Below are positions 1-8,349 of a stretch of DNA of 64,000 bases, piece by piece. Under the pieces are notes generated by a model. That model was not told the origin of the DNA. It ran no database searches and worked only from the letters and a program-made list of their open reading frames with translations. Every line of letters begins with the position of its first letter. Position 1 is the first letter of the stretch. Both the position numbers and the translations under genes were made by a program. The DNA lies in contig NZ_MDDV01000008.1 in the NCBI RefSeq assembly GCF_001854885.1, positions 148,144 to 212,143 on the forward strand, given 5' to 3'. Source of the DNA: Ensifer sp. LCM 4579 (GTDB lineage: Bacteria > Pseudomonadota > Alphaproteobacteria > Rhizobiales > Rhizobiaceae).

Positions 1-1
1 G

Positions 2-268
2 GACACTGTTTTGCCGAAGACCCGGCTGCGGCTCGACGACCTCGCGGCGATCGCCGATGCGGCCGCCGCGGGTGTCGGCCTTGCCTGGCTGCCCAGCTGG
101 CTCGTCCGCGAGCGTGTGCGGCGTGGCGACCTCGTGCGCGTGCTGACCGATCGACCCGGCCTCGTCTTCAAGGTCCATGCCGTATGGCCAGGAACGCGGC
201 TTCTGCTGCCGAAAATGCGGGTGGCCATCGATCAACTCGCCACGGGATTGCCGCGCATGATGGAGTAG
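2..268 (+). CDS. LysR-family regulator, C-terminal fragment (gene begins before the window)
   Basis: The frame is open from base 2 and ends at 268, so only the last 88 or so residues are visible. The segment has the pattern of a LysR effector-binding domain C-terminus: an AAAAGVGLAWLPSWLV stretch (the helix-strand following the hinge), a conserved strand with KVHAVWP and the closing KMRVAIDQLA helix. The DNA-binding N-terminus lies outside the window, so neither its target nor its inducer can be inferred. It reads toward cyaC, but a gap of about 180 bases separates them, so an operon is not implied. Confidence 0.75.
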   Translation, partial: DTVLPKTRLRLDDLAAIADAAAAGVGLAWLPSWLVRERVRRGDLVRVLTDRPGLVFKVHAVWPGTRLLLPKMRVAIDQLATGLPRMME

Positions 269-448
269 GATGAGCGCCGCCGTCGCCTCGGCGCGCGCCG
301 ATCTGCCAATGGCCGATCACAAAAGTGAAACAGTCCGTGAAGACATCGTAAGTTGTGGCTGCCGGTGATCTGGTCGATAAGGAGCCGAATCAGACGCCGC
401 ACGGCCTCGCATAATCGGGCAGATCGCTTGACGACCATTTCCAGTGAC

Positions 449-2092
449 ATGCGCAAAAAGACGCACCTGATCTCCGGGGCCGTCCTTGGCCTCTTTATCC
501 TGTGCCATTTCTCCAATCATGCGCTGGGGCTCGTCTCCGTCGGCGCGATGGAGGCCGGACGGCGAACGCTTGGCATGATCTGGCAAAGCATACCGGGAAC
601 AATCCTGCTCTACGGTGCCCTGCTGCTGCACTTTCTGATGGCGCTCGACAGCCTCTATCGCCGGCAGACCCTGCGAATGCCTGTCAGCGAAACTCTGAAG
701 ATCATTTTCGGCCTGGCTCTGCCTTTCCTGCTCATATCCCATGTCGTCGCCGCGCGAGTGGAGCCGACCCTGACCGGCAGCCATGTCGATTACCCCGCCA
801 TCCTGCGCGGGCTCTGGTCGCACTCCGGTTACGCGATGCGGCAGAGCTTGGCACTGCTCCTCGTCTGGGGGCATGCATGCCTTGGTGCGTGGTTCTGGAT
901 GCGTGGTCGCGCCTGGTTTCCCCGCTATGAAATTCTCCTCTATACGATTGCCCTCCTCGTTCCGGTCTTTGCCCTTCTCGGCTTCGTCAGCGGCGCCCGC
1001 TCGCTTCCGCCCGTCTATGCGGAGCATGGCGGCTATGGCGACCGGGCCAAGCTCAGCCGCTCGCCGAACAGCCCGGCGGAGACGATCCGACTCGCCCTCT
1101 ACGGCGGAATTGCCGGCCTTATCGGCGGCACATTGGCCCTGCGCGCGCTGCCGGCGCGCGGACGCATCCGCGTGCGTTACCCCGATGGGCGGATCGCGGC
1201 GGTCAGCCTCGGCTTCAGTGTGCTCGAGGCAAGCCGCGCCGCCGGAATTCCACATGTTTCCGCCTGCGGCGGCCGCGGCCGCTGTTCGACCTGCCGCGTA
1301 CGCGTCATACAGGGCCTCGATGGCCAGCCGGAACCGGACGCGGCCGAGCGTGCGACGCTCACCCGCATCGGCGCTCCGGACAATGTCCGTCTCGCCTGCC
1401 AGTTCCGCCCCGTGCACAATGTCACGGTCGTGCCGATCCTCGACACCGACAGTCTCGGCACGAAGAGGCAGTTGGCCCGCAACAGCGGCGGCGGGCGCGA
1501 GCAGCGCGTCGCCGTGCTCTTCTGCGACCTGCGCGACTTCACGCGCATCGCCGAGCACCGGTTGCCCTACGACACGGTGTTCCTGCTCAACCGCTATTTC
1601 GAAATGATCGGCGAGGCGGTCGAGGGCTCGGGCGGCGTCGTCGACAAATTCATCGGTGACGGCGCATTGGCGATTTTCGGACTGAAGAGCTCTTACAAGG
1701 ACGCCTGCCTGCAATCGCTGACCGCCGCCATGCGGTTGTCGGAAGGCGTTCGGGCGCTGAATCAGACGTTCGAGGCTGAACTCCAGCAGCCGCTGCGGCT
1801 CGCAATCGGCCTGCATGCCGGGCCGGCGATCATCGGCGAGATGGGATACGGGCAGGCGACATCGCTGACTGCAGTCGGCGACACGATCAACACCGCAAGC
1901 CGGCTGGAGGGCCTGGCGAAGGAGCATGACGCCGAGCTTGCCGTCTCGGTCGAGCTCGTCAACCGCGCCGGCGTCAGCCTCGAGGGCAATCGCCGTCTGG
2001 ATATCGGTCTGCGCGGCCGCCAAGCACGGCTCGAAATCTGGGTCCTCGAAAACGCCGCGGCACTATCAAACGCGCTCCCGGCAGAGGCTTGA
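449..2092 (+). CDS. cyaC: CyaC-type redox-responsive class III adenylate cyclase
   Basis: A 547-residue protein counted from the ATG at 449; an in-frame upstream start at 353 adds a basic stretch that does not look like family sequence. Residues 1-235 form about six membrane helices with intramembrane histidines near 20/24, 61, 98 and 142, as in diheme-b succinate:quinone oxidoreductase anchors. A [2Fe-2S] ferredoxin-like domain follows, with Cys 273, 279, 282 and 317 (C-x5-C-x2-C...C). The C-terminal cyclase domain has metal-binding aspartates in FCDLRDF and IGDGAL and the GDTINTASR segment carrying the adenine-recognition Asp and the transition-state Asn/Arg. This matches the characterised S. 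meliloti CyaC, whose heme and iron-sulfur groups couple quinone redox state to cAMP synthesis. Assignment of this ortholog is by architecture; activity is inferred. Confidence 0.9.
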   Translation: MRKKTHLISGAVLGLFILCHFSNHALGLVSVGAMEAGRRTLGMIWQSIPGTILLYGALLLHFLMALDSLYRRQTLRMPVSETLKIIFGLALPFLLISHVVAARVEPTLTGSHVDYPAILRGLWSHSGYAMRQSLALLLVWGHACLGAWFWMRGRAWFPRYEILLYTIALLVPVFALLGFVSGARSLPPVYAEHGGYGDRAKLSRSPNSPAETIRLALYGGIAGLIGGTLALRALPARGRIRVRYPDGRIAAVSLGFSVLEASRAAGIPHVSACGGRGRCSTCRVRVIQGLDGQPEPDAAERATLTRIGAPDNVRLACQFRPVHNVTVVPILDTDSLGTKRQLARNSGGGREQRVAVLFCDLRDFTRIAEHRLPYDTVFLLNRYFEMIGEAVEGSGGVVDKFIGDGALAIFGLKSSYKDACLQSLTAAMRLSEGVRALNQTFEAELQQPLRLAIGLHAGPAIIGEMGYGQATSLTAVGDTINTASRLEGLAKEHDAELAVSVELVNRAGVSLEGNRRLDIGLRGRQARLEIWVLENAAALSNALPAEA

Positions 2093-2167
2093 GCCATTAT
2101 CGTTTGCCCCTCTCACCCTCGCGGCAGCTAGATGAGGGACGAAGATGACCCGAAAACGCCGACGTAG

Positions 2168-2809
2168 CTACTCCCGCACCTGCAGGCCATCGACGAACAG
2201 CCGCTCGAGGAACCGCGCGGCATCCTCGAAGCGCCCGTCACCGGCATGCTCCTGGCCGAGGACGGCGCGCACCTGCACGTCGAAGTCGGCGTAATGCTGC
2301 GTCGTCGACCAGATCGCGAAGATCAGGTGATAGGGATCGCATTTGGCGATTTTCCCCGCCTTGGCCCAGGCCCTGATCACTTCGGCCTTCTCGTCGACCA
2401 ATTGCTTCAGTGGCCCTTTCAATTCGTCCTCGATATGCGGCGCCCCCTGAAGGACCTCATTGGCGAAGAGGCGGCTTTCGCGCGGGTAATCCCGCGCAAG
2501 CTCGAGCTTGCGCCTAATATAGCTTCGGATCTCGGCAACGGGGTTGCCCTCGGCGTCGAGCGCACGCAGCGGATCGAGCCAGGTGTCGAGTACTCGGTCG
2601 ATCAGCGCGCGGTGCATCGCCTCCTTGGTGCGGAAATAATAAAGCAGGTTCGGCTTCGACATGCCGGCGACCTCGGCGATCTGATCGATGGTCGAGCCGC
2701 GGAAGCCGTGCGCCGAGAAGACCTCCAGCGCCGCTTCCAAGATCTGCTCCTCCTTCTCCTCCTGAATACGCGTGCGCCTCTGGGTCTTGGCCGCTCTTGG
2801 AAGTACCAT
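2168..2809 (-). CDS. rutR: RutR-like TetR-family pyrimidine-responsive regulator
   Basis: A protein of about 213 residues with an N-terminal TetR helix-turn-helix (ILEAALEVFSAHGFRGSTI, then MSKPNLLYYFRTKEA) and a ligand domain that resembles E. coli RutR closely (LELARDYPRESRLFANE, DPYHLIFAIW, TQHYADF). E. coli RutR binds uracil or thymine and represses pyrimidine catabolism. I use the ATG at 2809 because AGGGGG lies directly upstream; a start at 2833 would add eight residues. The gene is divergent from a pyrimidine-degradation pair, and a RutR-box-like palindrome sits between the two starts, which supports both autoregulation and control of the neighbours. Confidence 0.88.
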   Translation of the reverse strand: MVLPRAAKTQRRTRIQEEKEEQILEAALEVFSAHGFRGSTIDQIAEVAGMSKPNLLYYFRTKEAMHRALIDRVLDTWLDPLRALDAEGNPVAEIRSYIRRKLELARDYPRESRLFANEVLQGAPHIEDELKGPLKQLVDEKAEVIRAWAKAGKIAKCDPYHLIFAIWSTTQHYADFDVQVRAVLGQEHAGDGRFEDAARFLERLFVDGLQVRE

Positions 2810-2932
2810 CTCTCCCCCTGTCGATGCCCGCACCGGATTCCGATCCGCCCCAATTTCGGACCCGCCATTTTATTACCAGCAGGTCCGATTTTTTCTTTTT
2901 CCCGCTTGAGTGCCGCTGCGGAAGCTGTAATG

Positions 2933-2948
2933 TTTACCAACCGGTCAA
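2933..2948. promoter_or_regulatory. Candidate RutR operator
   Basis: TTTACCAACCGGTCAA matches the E. coli RutR consensus TTGACCANNTGGTCAA at 12 of 14 specified positions. It lies about midway between rutR (start 2809, minus) and the amidohydrolase (start 3076, plus). A plus-strand promoter candidate (TTGAGT at 2906-2911, TAATGT at 2928-2933, 16-base spacer) would place the box over the transcription start, a repression position. Confidence 0.72.
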
Positions 2949-3075
2949 ATTATCAGCCAGAACGCCAATAAAGGCAACGGCTGTTCGAAGGGCATAAAAC
3001 AAAGCTCCGATTTGGCCAACGGGAACATGAGGGCTATCCCCGGGGAGGGCCCAGCCGAAAACAGAGGAGAACGCC

Positions 3076-4326
3076 ATGGCAGCACCTGGCGAGAATAGGC
3101 GCGTCAATGCCGACCGCCTGTGGGATTCGTTGATGGAAATGGCGAAGATCGGCCCAGGCGTCGCTGGCGGTAACAATCGCCAGACCCTGACGGACGCCGA
3201 CGGCGAAGCCCGACGGCTGTTTCAGTCCTGGTGCGCGGCGGCCGGGCTCACCATGGGTGTCGACAAGATGGGCACCATGTTCATGACCCGCCCCGGAACC
3301 GATCCCGATGCCCTGCCCGTCCATATCGGCTCCCATCTCGATACCCAACCGACCGGCGGCAAGTACGACGGCGTGCTCGGGGTGTTGAGCGGCCTTGAGG
3401 TCGTGCGCACGATGAACGACCTCGGGATCAGGACCAGGCACCCGATCGTGGTTACCAATTGGACCAATGAGGAAGGCGCGCGATTTGCGCCGGCAATGCT
3501 TGCCTCCGGCGTCTTCGCCGGCATCCACACGCTCGACTATGCCTATGCCCGCAAGGATCCGGAAGGAAAGAGCTTCGGCGACGAGTTGAAGCGCATCGGC
3601 TGGGTCGGCGACGAAGAAGTCGGCGCCCGCAAGATGCACGCCTATTTCGAATATCACATCGAACAGGGACCGATCCTCGAAGCCGAGAACAGGGAGATCG
3701 GCGTCGTCACCCACTGCCAGGGTCTATGGTGGCTCGAGTTCACCCTGACCGGCCGGGAGGCCCATACCGGCTCAACGCCGATGAACATGCGCGTGAATGC
3801 CGGGCTTGCCATGGCGCGCATCCTCGAAATGGTGCAGACCGTCGCCATCGAAAATCAGCCGGGAGCCGTCGGCGGCGTCGGCCAGATGTTCTTCTCGCCG
3901 AATTCCCGCAACGTGCTGCCGGGCAAGGTCGTGTTCACCGTCGACATCCGCTCGCCGGACCAGATTAAGCTCGACGGCATGCGCGCGCGCATCGAGGCGG
4001 AAGCGCCGAAGATCTGCGAGCCTCTTGGCGTCGGCTGTTCCATCGAGGCGGTCGGCCATTTCGACCCGGTCACCTTCGATCCCAAGCTGGTCTCAACCGT
4101 CCGCGGCGCCGCCGAGAAGCTCGGCTACAGCCATATGGACCTCATTTCCGGTGCCGGACACGACGCCTGCTGGGCGGCAAAAGTCGCCCCCACGACGATG
4201 ATCATGTGCCCCTGCGTCGGAGGGTTGAGTCACAACGAGGCCGAGGACATTTCAAAGGAATGGGCCGTGGCCGGCGCCGACGTCCTGTTCCACGCCGTGC
4301 TCGAAACGGCGGAAGTCGTCGAGTGA
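3076..4326 (+). CDS. Zn/Mn-dependent N-carbamoyl-beta-alanine (beta-ureidopropionase-type) amidohydrolase, M20/HyuC family
   Basis: A 416-residue metallohydrolase. The dinuclear-metal ligands of the family are visible: H87 in HIGSHLDT, D98 in GGKYDG, E132-E133 in NWTNEEGARF, H194 in HIEQGP and a late histidine in GLSHNE; H230 (GREAHTGSTP) is the dimer-bridging catalytic histidine. Such enzymes hydrolyse N-carbamoyl amino acids to the amino acid, CO2 and ammonia. Sequence alone does not separate L-carbamoylases from beta-ureidopropionases. The RutR neighbour and adjoining hydA argue for the last step of reductive pyrimidine degradation (N-carbamoyl-beta-alanine to beta-alanine). The start is set by AGAGGAG just upstream. 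The dihydropyrimidine dehydrogenase needed for the first step is not in the window. Confidence 0.88.
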   Translation: MAAPGENRRVNADRLWDSLMEMAKIGPGVAGGNNRQTLTDADGEARRLFQSWCAAAGLTMGVDKMGTMFMTRPGTDPDALPVHIGSHLDTQPTGGKYDGVLGVLSGLEVVRTMNDLGIRTRHPIVVTNWTNEEGARFAPAMLASGVFAGIHTLDYAYARKDPEGKSFGDELKRIGWVGDEEVGARKMHAYFEYHIEQGPILEAENREIGVVTHCQGLWWLEFTLTGREAHTGSTPMNMRVNAGLAMARILEMVQTVAIENQPGAVGGVGQMFFSPNSRNVLPGKVVFTVDIRSPDQIKLDGMRARIEAEAPKICEPLGVGCSIEAVGHFDPVTFDPKLVSTVRGAAEKLGYSHMDLISGAGHDACWAAKVAPTTMIMCPCVGGLSHNEAEDISKEWAVAGADVLFHAVLETAEVVE

Positions 4327-4408
4327 GACTTGCTGCGGCGGGACGGAAGTTCCGCCCGTTTGGCTGGTGGCCTACCGCCGCCCAACAGATCATTGCGAGG
4401 GAAGAACA

Positions 4409-5863
4409 ATGAGCACCGTCATCAAGGGTGGAACCATCGTCACGGCCGACCTGACCTACAAGGCCGACATCAAGGTCGAAGGCGGCAAGATCGTCGAGAT
4501 CGGCCCCGATCTCTCGGGCACAGAAACGCTCGACGCGACCGGCTGCTACGTGATGCCGGGCGGCATCGACCCGCACACCCATCTCGAAATGCCCTTCATG
4601 GGCACCTATTCCTCCGACGATTTCGGGAGCGGCACGCGCGCGGCTCTGGCCGGCGGCACCACCATGGTCGTCGACTTCGCGCTCCCCTCGCCAGGCCAGT
4701 CGCTGCTGGAGGCCCTCACCATGTGGGACAACAAGTCGACCCGCGCCAATTGCGACTACTCCTTCCACATGGCGATCACCTGGTGGGGCGAGCAGGTGTT
4801 CAACGAGATGGAGACTATCGTCAAGGATAAGGGCATCAACACCTTCAAGCACTTCATGGCCTATAAGGGCGCGCTGATGGTGGACGATGACGAGATGTTC
4901 TCTTCCTTCCAGCGCTGCGCCGCGCTCGGCGCCCTGCCTCTCGTCCACGCCGAGAACGGCGACGTGGTGGCGCAACTCCAGGCGAAGCTGCTCGCCGACG
5001 GCAATAATGGCCCCGAGGCGCATGCCTATTCACGGCCGGCGGAGGTGGAGGGCGAGGCCACCAATCGCGCGATCATGATTGCCGACATGGCGGGCTGTCC
5101 CGTCTATATCGTCCACACCTCCTGCGAGCAGGCGCACGAGGCGATCCGCCGCGCCCGCGCCAAGGGCATGCGCGTCTTCGGCGAGCCGTTGATCCAGCAT
5201 CTGACGCTGGACGAGACCGAATACCTCAACAAGGATTGGGACCACGCCGCCCGCCGGGTGATGTCGCCGCCCTTCCGCAACAAGGCGCATCAGGACAGCC
5301 TCTGGGCGGGGCTTGCCTCCGGCTCGCTGCAGGTGGTCGCAACCGACCATTGCGCCTTCACGACTGCCCAGAAGCGCTTCGGCGTCGGTGACTTCACCAA
5401 GATCCCGAACGGCACCGGCGGGCTGGAGGATCGCATGCCGATGCTCTGGACCCATGGCGTCGCGACCGGTCGGATCACCATGAACGAATTCGTCGCGGTG
5501 ACGTCTACCAACATCGCCAAGATCCTCAACATCTATCCGAAAAAGGGCGCAATCCTCGTCGGCGCCGATGCCGACCTTGTCGTCTGGGACCCGAAGCGCT
5601 CGAAGACGATCTCGGCCACGACCCAGCAATCGGCGATCGATTATAACGTCTTCGAAGGCAAGACGGTCACCGGTCTGCCGCGCTTTACGCTGACGCGCGG
5701 CGTCGTCGCGATCGAGGAAAGCACGGTAAAAACCCAGGAAGGCCATGGCGAATTCGTCCGTCGCGATCCTTTCCCCGCCGTCAGCACGGCGCTCACGACC
5801 TGGAAGGAAGTGACGGCGCCGCGCGCGGTGCAGCGTACCGGCATCCCGGCAAGTGGCGTTTGA
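4409..5863 (+). CDS. hydA: Dihydropyrimidinase (D-hydantoinase)
   Basis: A 484-residue amidohydrolase-superfamily enzyme that opens dihydrouracil and dihydrothymine rings to N-carbamoyl-beta-amino acids. Visible metal-site signatures are HxH (H56 and H58 in GGIDPHTHLE), the carboxylated-lysine segment FKHFMAYKG near 147-153, a histidine in VHAENGD, another in VYIVHTSC and the aspartate of VATDHCAF. The start at 4409 follows GCGAGGGAAG; an in-frame start at 4367 lacks support. It lies 82 bases after the amidohydrolase on the same strand, so the two are probably co-transcribed under RutR and act consecutively in the cytoplasm. Confidence 0.93.
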   Translation: MSTVIKGGTIVTADLTYKADIKVEGGKIVEIGPDLSGTETLDATGCYVMPGGIDPHTHLEMPFMGTYSSDDFGSGTRAALAGGTTMVVDFALPSPGQSLLEALTMWDNKSTRANCDYSFHMAITWWGEQVFNEMETIVKDKGINTFKHFMAYKGALMVDDDEMFSSFQRCAALGALPLVHAENGDVVAQLQAKLLADGNNGPEAHAYSRPAEVEGEATNRAIMIADMAGCPVYIVHTSCEQAHEAIRRARAKGMRVFGEPLIQHLTLDETEYLNKDWDHAARRVMSPPFRNKAHQDSLWAGLASGSLQVVATDHCAFTTAQKRFGVGDFTKIPNGTGGLEDRMPMLWTHGVATGRITMNEFVAVTSTNIAKILNIYPKKGAILVGADADLVVWDPKRSKTISATTQQSAIDYNVFEGKTVTGLPRFTLTRGVVAIEESTVKTQEGHGEFVRRDPFPAVSTALTTWKEVTAPRAVQRTGIPASGV

Positions 5864-5879
5864 CGCAATGCCGCATTCG

Positions 5880-6314
5880 TCATTTGTCAGGCGCGAAGGG
5901 ATCGGCCGGCACAAGTTCGTCGAGCTCCGGCAGCAGCACCACACTCTCCTGCTCCTTCGGATCCGTCCGGGCAATCACCGCCGTGCACGGGCTGTCGGAA
6001 AGGTTCGCCGGCAGATGCGGCACGCCGGCGGGGATGTAGAACATCTCGCCGGCCTTGACGACCACATGCTCCTCGAGCCGGTCGCCGAACCAGGTGTGCG
6101 CCTCGCCGGAAAGCACGTAAATCGCTGTCTCGTGGCTCTCATGGAGATGCGCCTTGGCGCGGGCGCCCGGCGGTACCGTCAGGAGATGCATGCAGATGCC
6201 CGTCGACCCCACCGTCTCCGCGGCAATGCCTTCGAAATAGTTGAGCCCCTGCTTTCCGGCGTAACCGTTGCCCGGGCGCACCACGCGACAGCCAGGATTG
6301 GATGATCGAGACAT
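5880..6314 (-). CDS. Small single-domain cupin protein
   Basis: A 144-residue protein with both cupin motifs: GARAKAHLHESHETAIYVLSG-like motif 1, with the HxH...E metal ligands, and motif 2, EMFYIPAGVPHLP. The fold is a beta-barrel that usually holds one divalent metal. The ATG at 6314 begins sequence that looks like family; the open frame reaches 6680 only because it runs antisense to the ABC gene. It converges with hydA and is divergent from the ABC importer. Its substrate is unknown; the context suggests a role in nitrogen-heterocycle or transport-substrate metabolism, which is inference only. Confidence 0.8.
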   Translation of the reverse strand: MSRSSNPGCRVVRPGNGYAGKQGLNYFEGIAAETVGSTGICMHLLTVPPGARAKAHLHESHETAIYVLSGEAHTWFGDRLEEHVVVKAGEMFYIPAGVPHLPANLSDSPCTAVIARTDPKEQESVVLLPELDELVPADPFAPDK

Positions 6315-6435
6315 GAATCTTCTCCAGAATTCGCTGAAAAACTCGCAACCGGAACCGTCTGCGGCAAATCCGCGATTGCATGTTGCGAGCCCTGATAGCA
6401 GTCTGGCACAGACAAATGAGAATGAGAATTCACCG

Positions 6436-7227
6436 ATGACATCCAACCCCGCTTCCGTCGTCTCGGCCCGGAACCTTGGGCTGACGTTTGAGACGAGCGA
6501 CGGGCCGGTCAACGCCCTTACCGACGTGAACCTCGACGTCGCCAAGGGCGACTTCGTTTCCTTCATCGGTCCCTCCGGCTGCGGCAAGACGACGTTCCTG
6601 CGCGTCATTGCCGACCTGGAAAAGCCGACCGCCGGTTCGATCGCCGTCAACGGCCTGACGCCTGAGGACGCTCGCCGCAAGCGCGCCTATGGCTATGTCT
6701 TCCAGGCGGCCGCGCTTTATCCCTGGCGGACGATTGAGAAGAACATCGCGCTGCCACTTGAAATCATGGGCTATTCCCGGGAAGAGAAGAAGGCGCGGAT
6801 CGAACGCACGCTGGAACTCGTCAACCTCGCGGGTTTCGGCAAGAAATACCCGTGGCAGCTCTCTGGCGGCATGCAGCAGCGCGCTTCGATCGCCCGCGCG
6901 CTCGCCTTTGACGCCGATCTTCTCCTGATGGACGAGCCCTTCGGCGCGCTCGACGAAATTGTCCGCGATCACTTGAATGAACAATTGCTCAAGCTCTGGG
7001 CGCGCACGGACAAGACGATCTGTTTCGTGACCCACTCGATCCCCGAGGCCGTCTACCTCTCGACCAGGATCGTCGTGATGAGCCCCCGCCCCGGACGCGT
7101 CACCGACGTGATCGAATCGACGCTGCCGAAGGAACGGCCGCTCGACATCCGCGAAACGCCGGAATTCCTGGAAATCGCCCATCGCGTCCGCGAGGGCCTG
7201 AGAGCGGGGCACAGCTATGAGGAATAG
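6436..7227 (+). CDS. ABC transporter ATPase, nitrate/sulfonate/pyrimidine-precursor (TauB/ThiZ) type
   Basis: A 263-residue nucleotide-binding subunit. Walker A is GPSGCGKTT, the Q-loop YVFQAAALYPW, the signature LSGGMQQR, Walker B LLLMDEP and the H-loop FVTHSIPEA. These follow the TauB/SsuB/ThiZ subfamily, which pairs with NMT1-like binding proteins. I start at the ATG at 6436, from which the sequence aligns with the family; upstream ATGs are in-frame but read non-family sequence. It heads the importer set at 6.4-10.3 kb, although about 240 bases separate it from the first permease gene. Confidence 0.88.
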   Translation: MTSNPASVVSARNLGLTFETSDGPVNALTDVNLDVAKGDFVSFIGPSGCGKTTFLRVIADLEKPTAGSIAVNGLTPEDARRKRAYGYVFQAAALYPWRTIEKNIALPLEIMGYSREEKKARIERTLELVNLAGFGKKYPWQLSGGMQQRASIARALAFDADLLLMDEPFGALDEIVRDHLNEQLLKLWARTDKTICFVTHSIPEAVYLSTRIVVMSPRPGRVTDVIESTLPKERPLDIRETPEFLEIAHRVREGLRAGHSYEE

Positions 7228-7262
7228 CTGTCGGTATATTGCACTTCAAGAGACCCCTCCCC

Positions 7263-7289
7263 AACCCCTCCCCACAGGAGGGAGGGGCT
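7263..7289. repeat. CCCCTCCC/GGGAGGGG hairpin repeat between ATPase and permease genes
   Basis: CCCCTCCC at 7265-7272 pairs with GGGAGGGG at 7280-7287, and a near-copy of the left arm lies immediately upstream (7253-7262). Pyrimidine-rich elements of this kind recur between rhizobial genes. Within an operon it could alter mRNA stability or partly terminate transcription. Confidence 0.5.
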
Positions 7290-7464
7290 TGGTCGCGTAT
7301 GCCGCTCGCTCGCTGCTCAGTCGCACCGTTCATGCGAAAACCAGTCGGGGACAAAAGGGGACAGGCAGTACGGCTCTGAAAAGCTCAAGCGTCGCGGTGG
7401 CCGGAGACGGCGCGGCATGGGTTCCCCTCCCCCTTGTGGCCCTCAGGAAGGAGCCGGCCTGACC

Positions 7465-8349
7465 ATGCGCGAACATACCCTCCTCCGCGACAAGCTCCTC
7501 CCCATCTCCACCGTCGTGCTGATGCTGATCGCCATCTGGTACGTCGCCGCCGTCTTCTTGAACGCACCCTTCGAGCGCGACACGGCAGCGCGCGCCGGCA
7601 CCGGGATCGCCTGGTCGGACCTCGTCCGCAACACCATGGCACAGGAGCGTCCTGTGTTGCCGGCGCCGCACCAGGTGGTCGCCGAGATCTGGGATACGAC
7701 CGTCAACAAGGCGATCACGTCGAAGCGCAGCCTGGTCTATCATGCCTGGATCACGCTCTCGGCCACTCTGCTCGGCTTCGGGATCGGCGCGGCACTCGGC
7801 ATTCTTCTCGCAATCGGCATCGTCCACAACCGCGCGATGGATCGCTCGCTCATGCCCTGGGTGATCGCCAGCCAGACGATCCCGATCCTGGCGATCGCGC
7901 CGATGATCATCGTCGTCCTCAATGCGATCGGCATTGCCGGCCTGCTGCCGAAAGCGCTGATTTCCACCTATCTCTCGTTCTTCCCGGTGGTCGTCGGCAT
8001 GGTCAAGGGTCTGCGCAGCCCGGAAACGATCCAGCTCGATCTCATGCATACCTATAACGCATCGCCCGCCCAGACCTTCTGGAAGCTGCGCTGGCCCTCC
8101 TCCATGCCCTTCCTCTTCACCTCGCTCAAAGTCGCGGTCGCCATCTCGCTCGTCGGCGCCATCGTCGGCGAATTACCGACCGGCGCGGTGGCCGGGCTGG
8201 GCGCCCGGCTGCTCGCCGGCTCCTATTACGGACAGACGGTGCAAATCTGGGCTGCCTTGTTCATGGCGGCAGCGCTCGCTGCCGTCCTCGTCACGATCGT
8301 CGGCCTGGCGCATGCGGCCGTGCTGAGACGCATGGGAGCCAGGCCATGA
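7465..8349 (+). CDS. ABC transporter inner-membrane permease (first of pair)
   Basis: A 294-residue BPD_transp_1-type permease with about six membrane helices; the first starts near residue 13 (PISTVVLMLIAIWYVA). The cytoplasmic EAA-like loop is seen as GMVKGLRSPETIQLDLMHTY, where it would contact the ATPase. The ATG at 7465 follows AAGGAG about 12 bases upstream; an earlier in-frame start at 7417 is a poorer choice. The stop codon overlaps the next gene (ATGA), so the two permeases are translationally coupled and probably form a heterodimer. Confidence 0.87.
   Translation: MREHTLLRDKLLPISTVVLMLIAIWYVAAVFLNAPFERDTAARAGTGIAWSDLVRNTMAQERPVLPAPHQVVAEIWDTTVNKAITSKRSLVYHAWITLSATLLGFGIGAALGILLAIGIVHNRAMDRSLMPWVIASQTIPILAIAPMIIVVLNAIGIAGLLPKALISTYLSFFPVVVGMVKGLRSPETIQLDLMHTYNASPAQTFWKLRWPSSMPFLFTSLKVAVAISLVGAIVGELPTGAVAGLGARLLAGSYYGQTVQIWAALFMAAALAAVLVTIVGLAHAAVLRRMGARP

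Noticed and set aside
317..2023. 568-codon open frame opposite cyaC
   Set aside because: It is antisense to a gene with complete cyclase and ferredoxin motifs. High GC content at third positions leaves the opposite strand open; the translation is Arg/Ala/Asp-rich and shows no domain.
6315..6680. N-terminal extension of the cupin gene
   Set aside because: The extra 122 codons are antisense to the ABC ATPase start and show no cupin similarity; ATG at 6314 begins family sequence.
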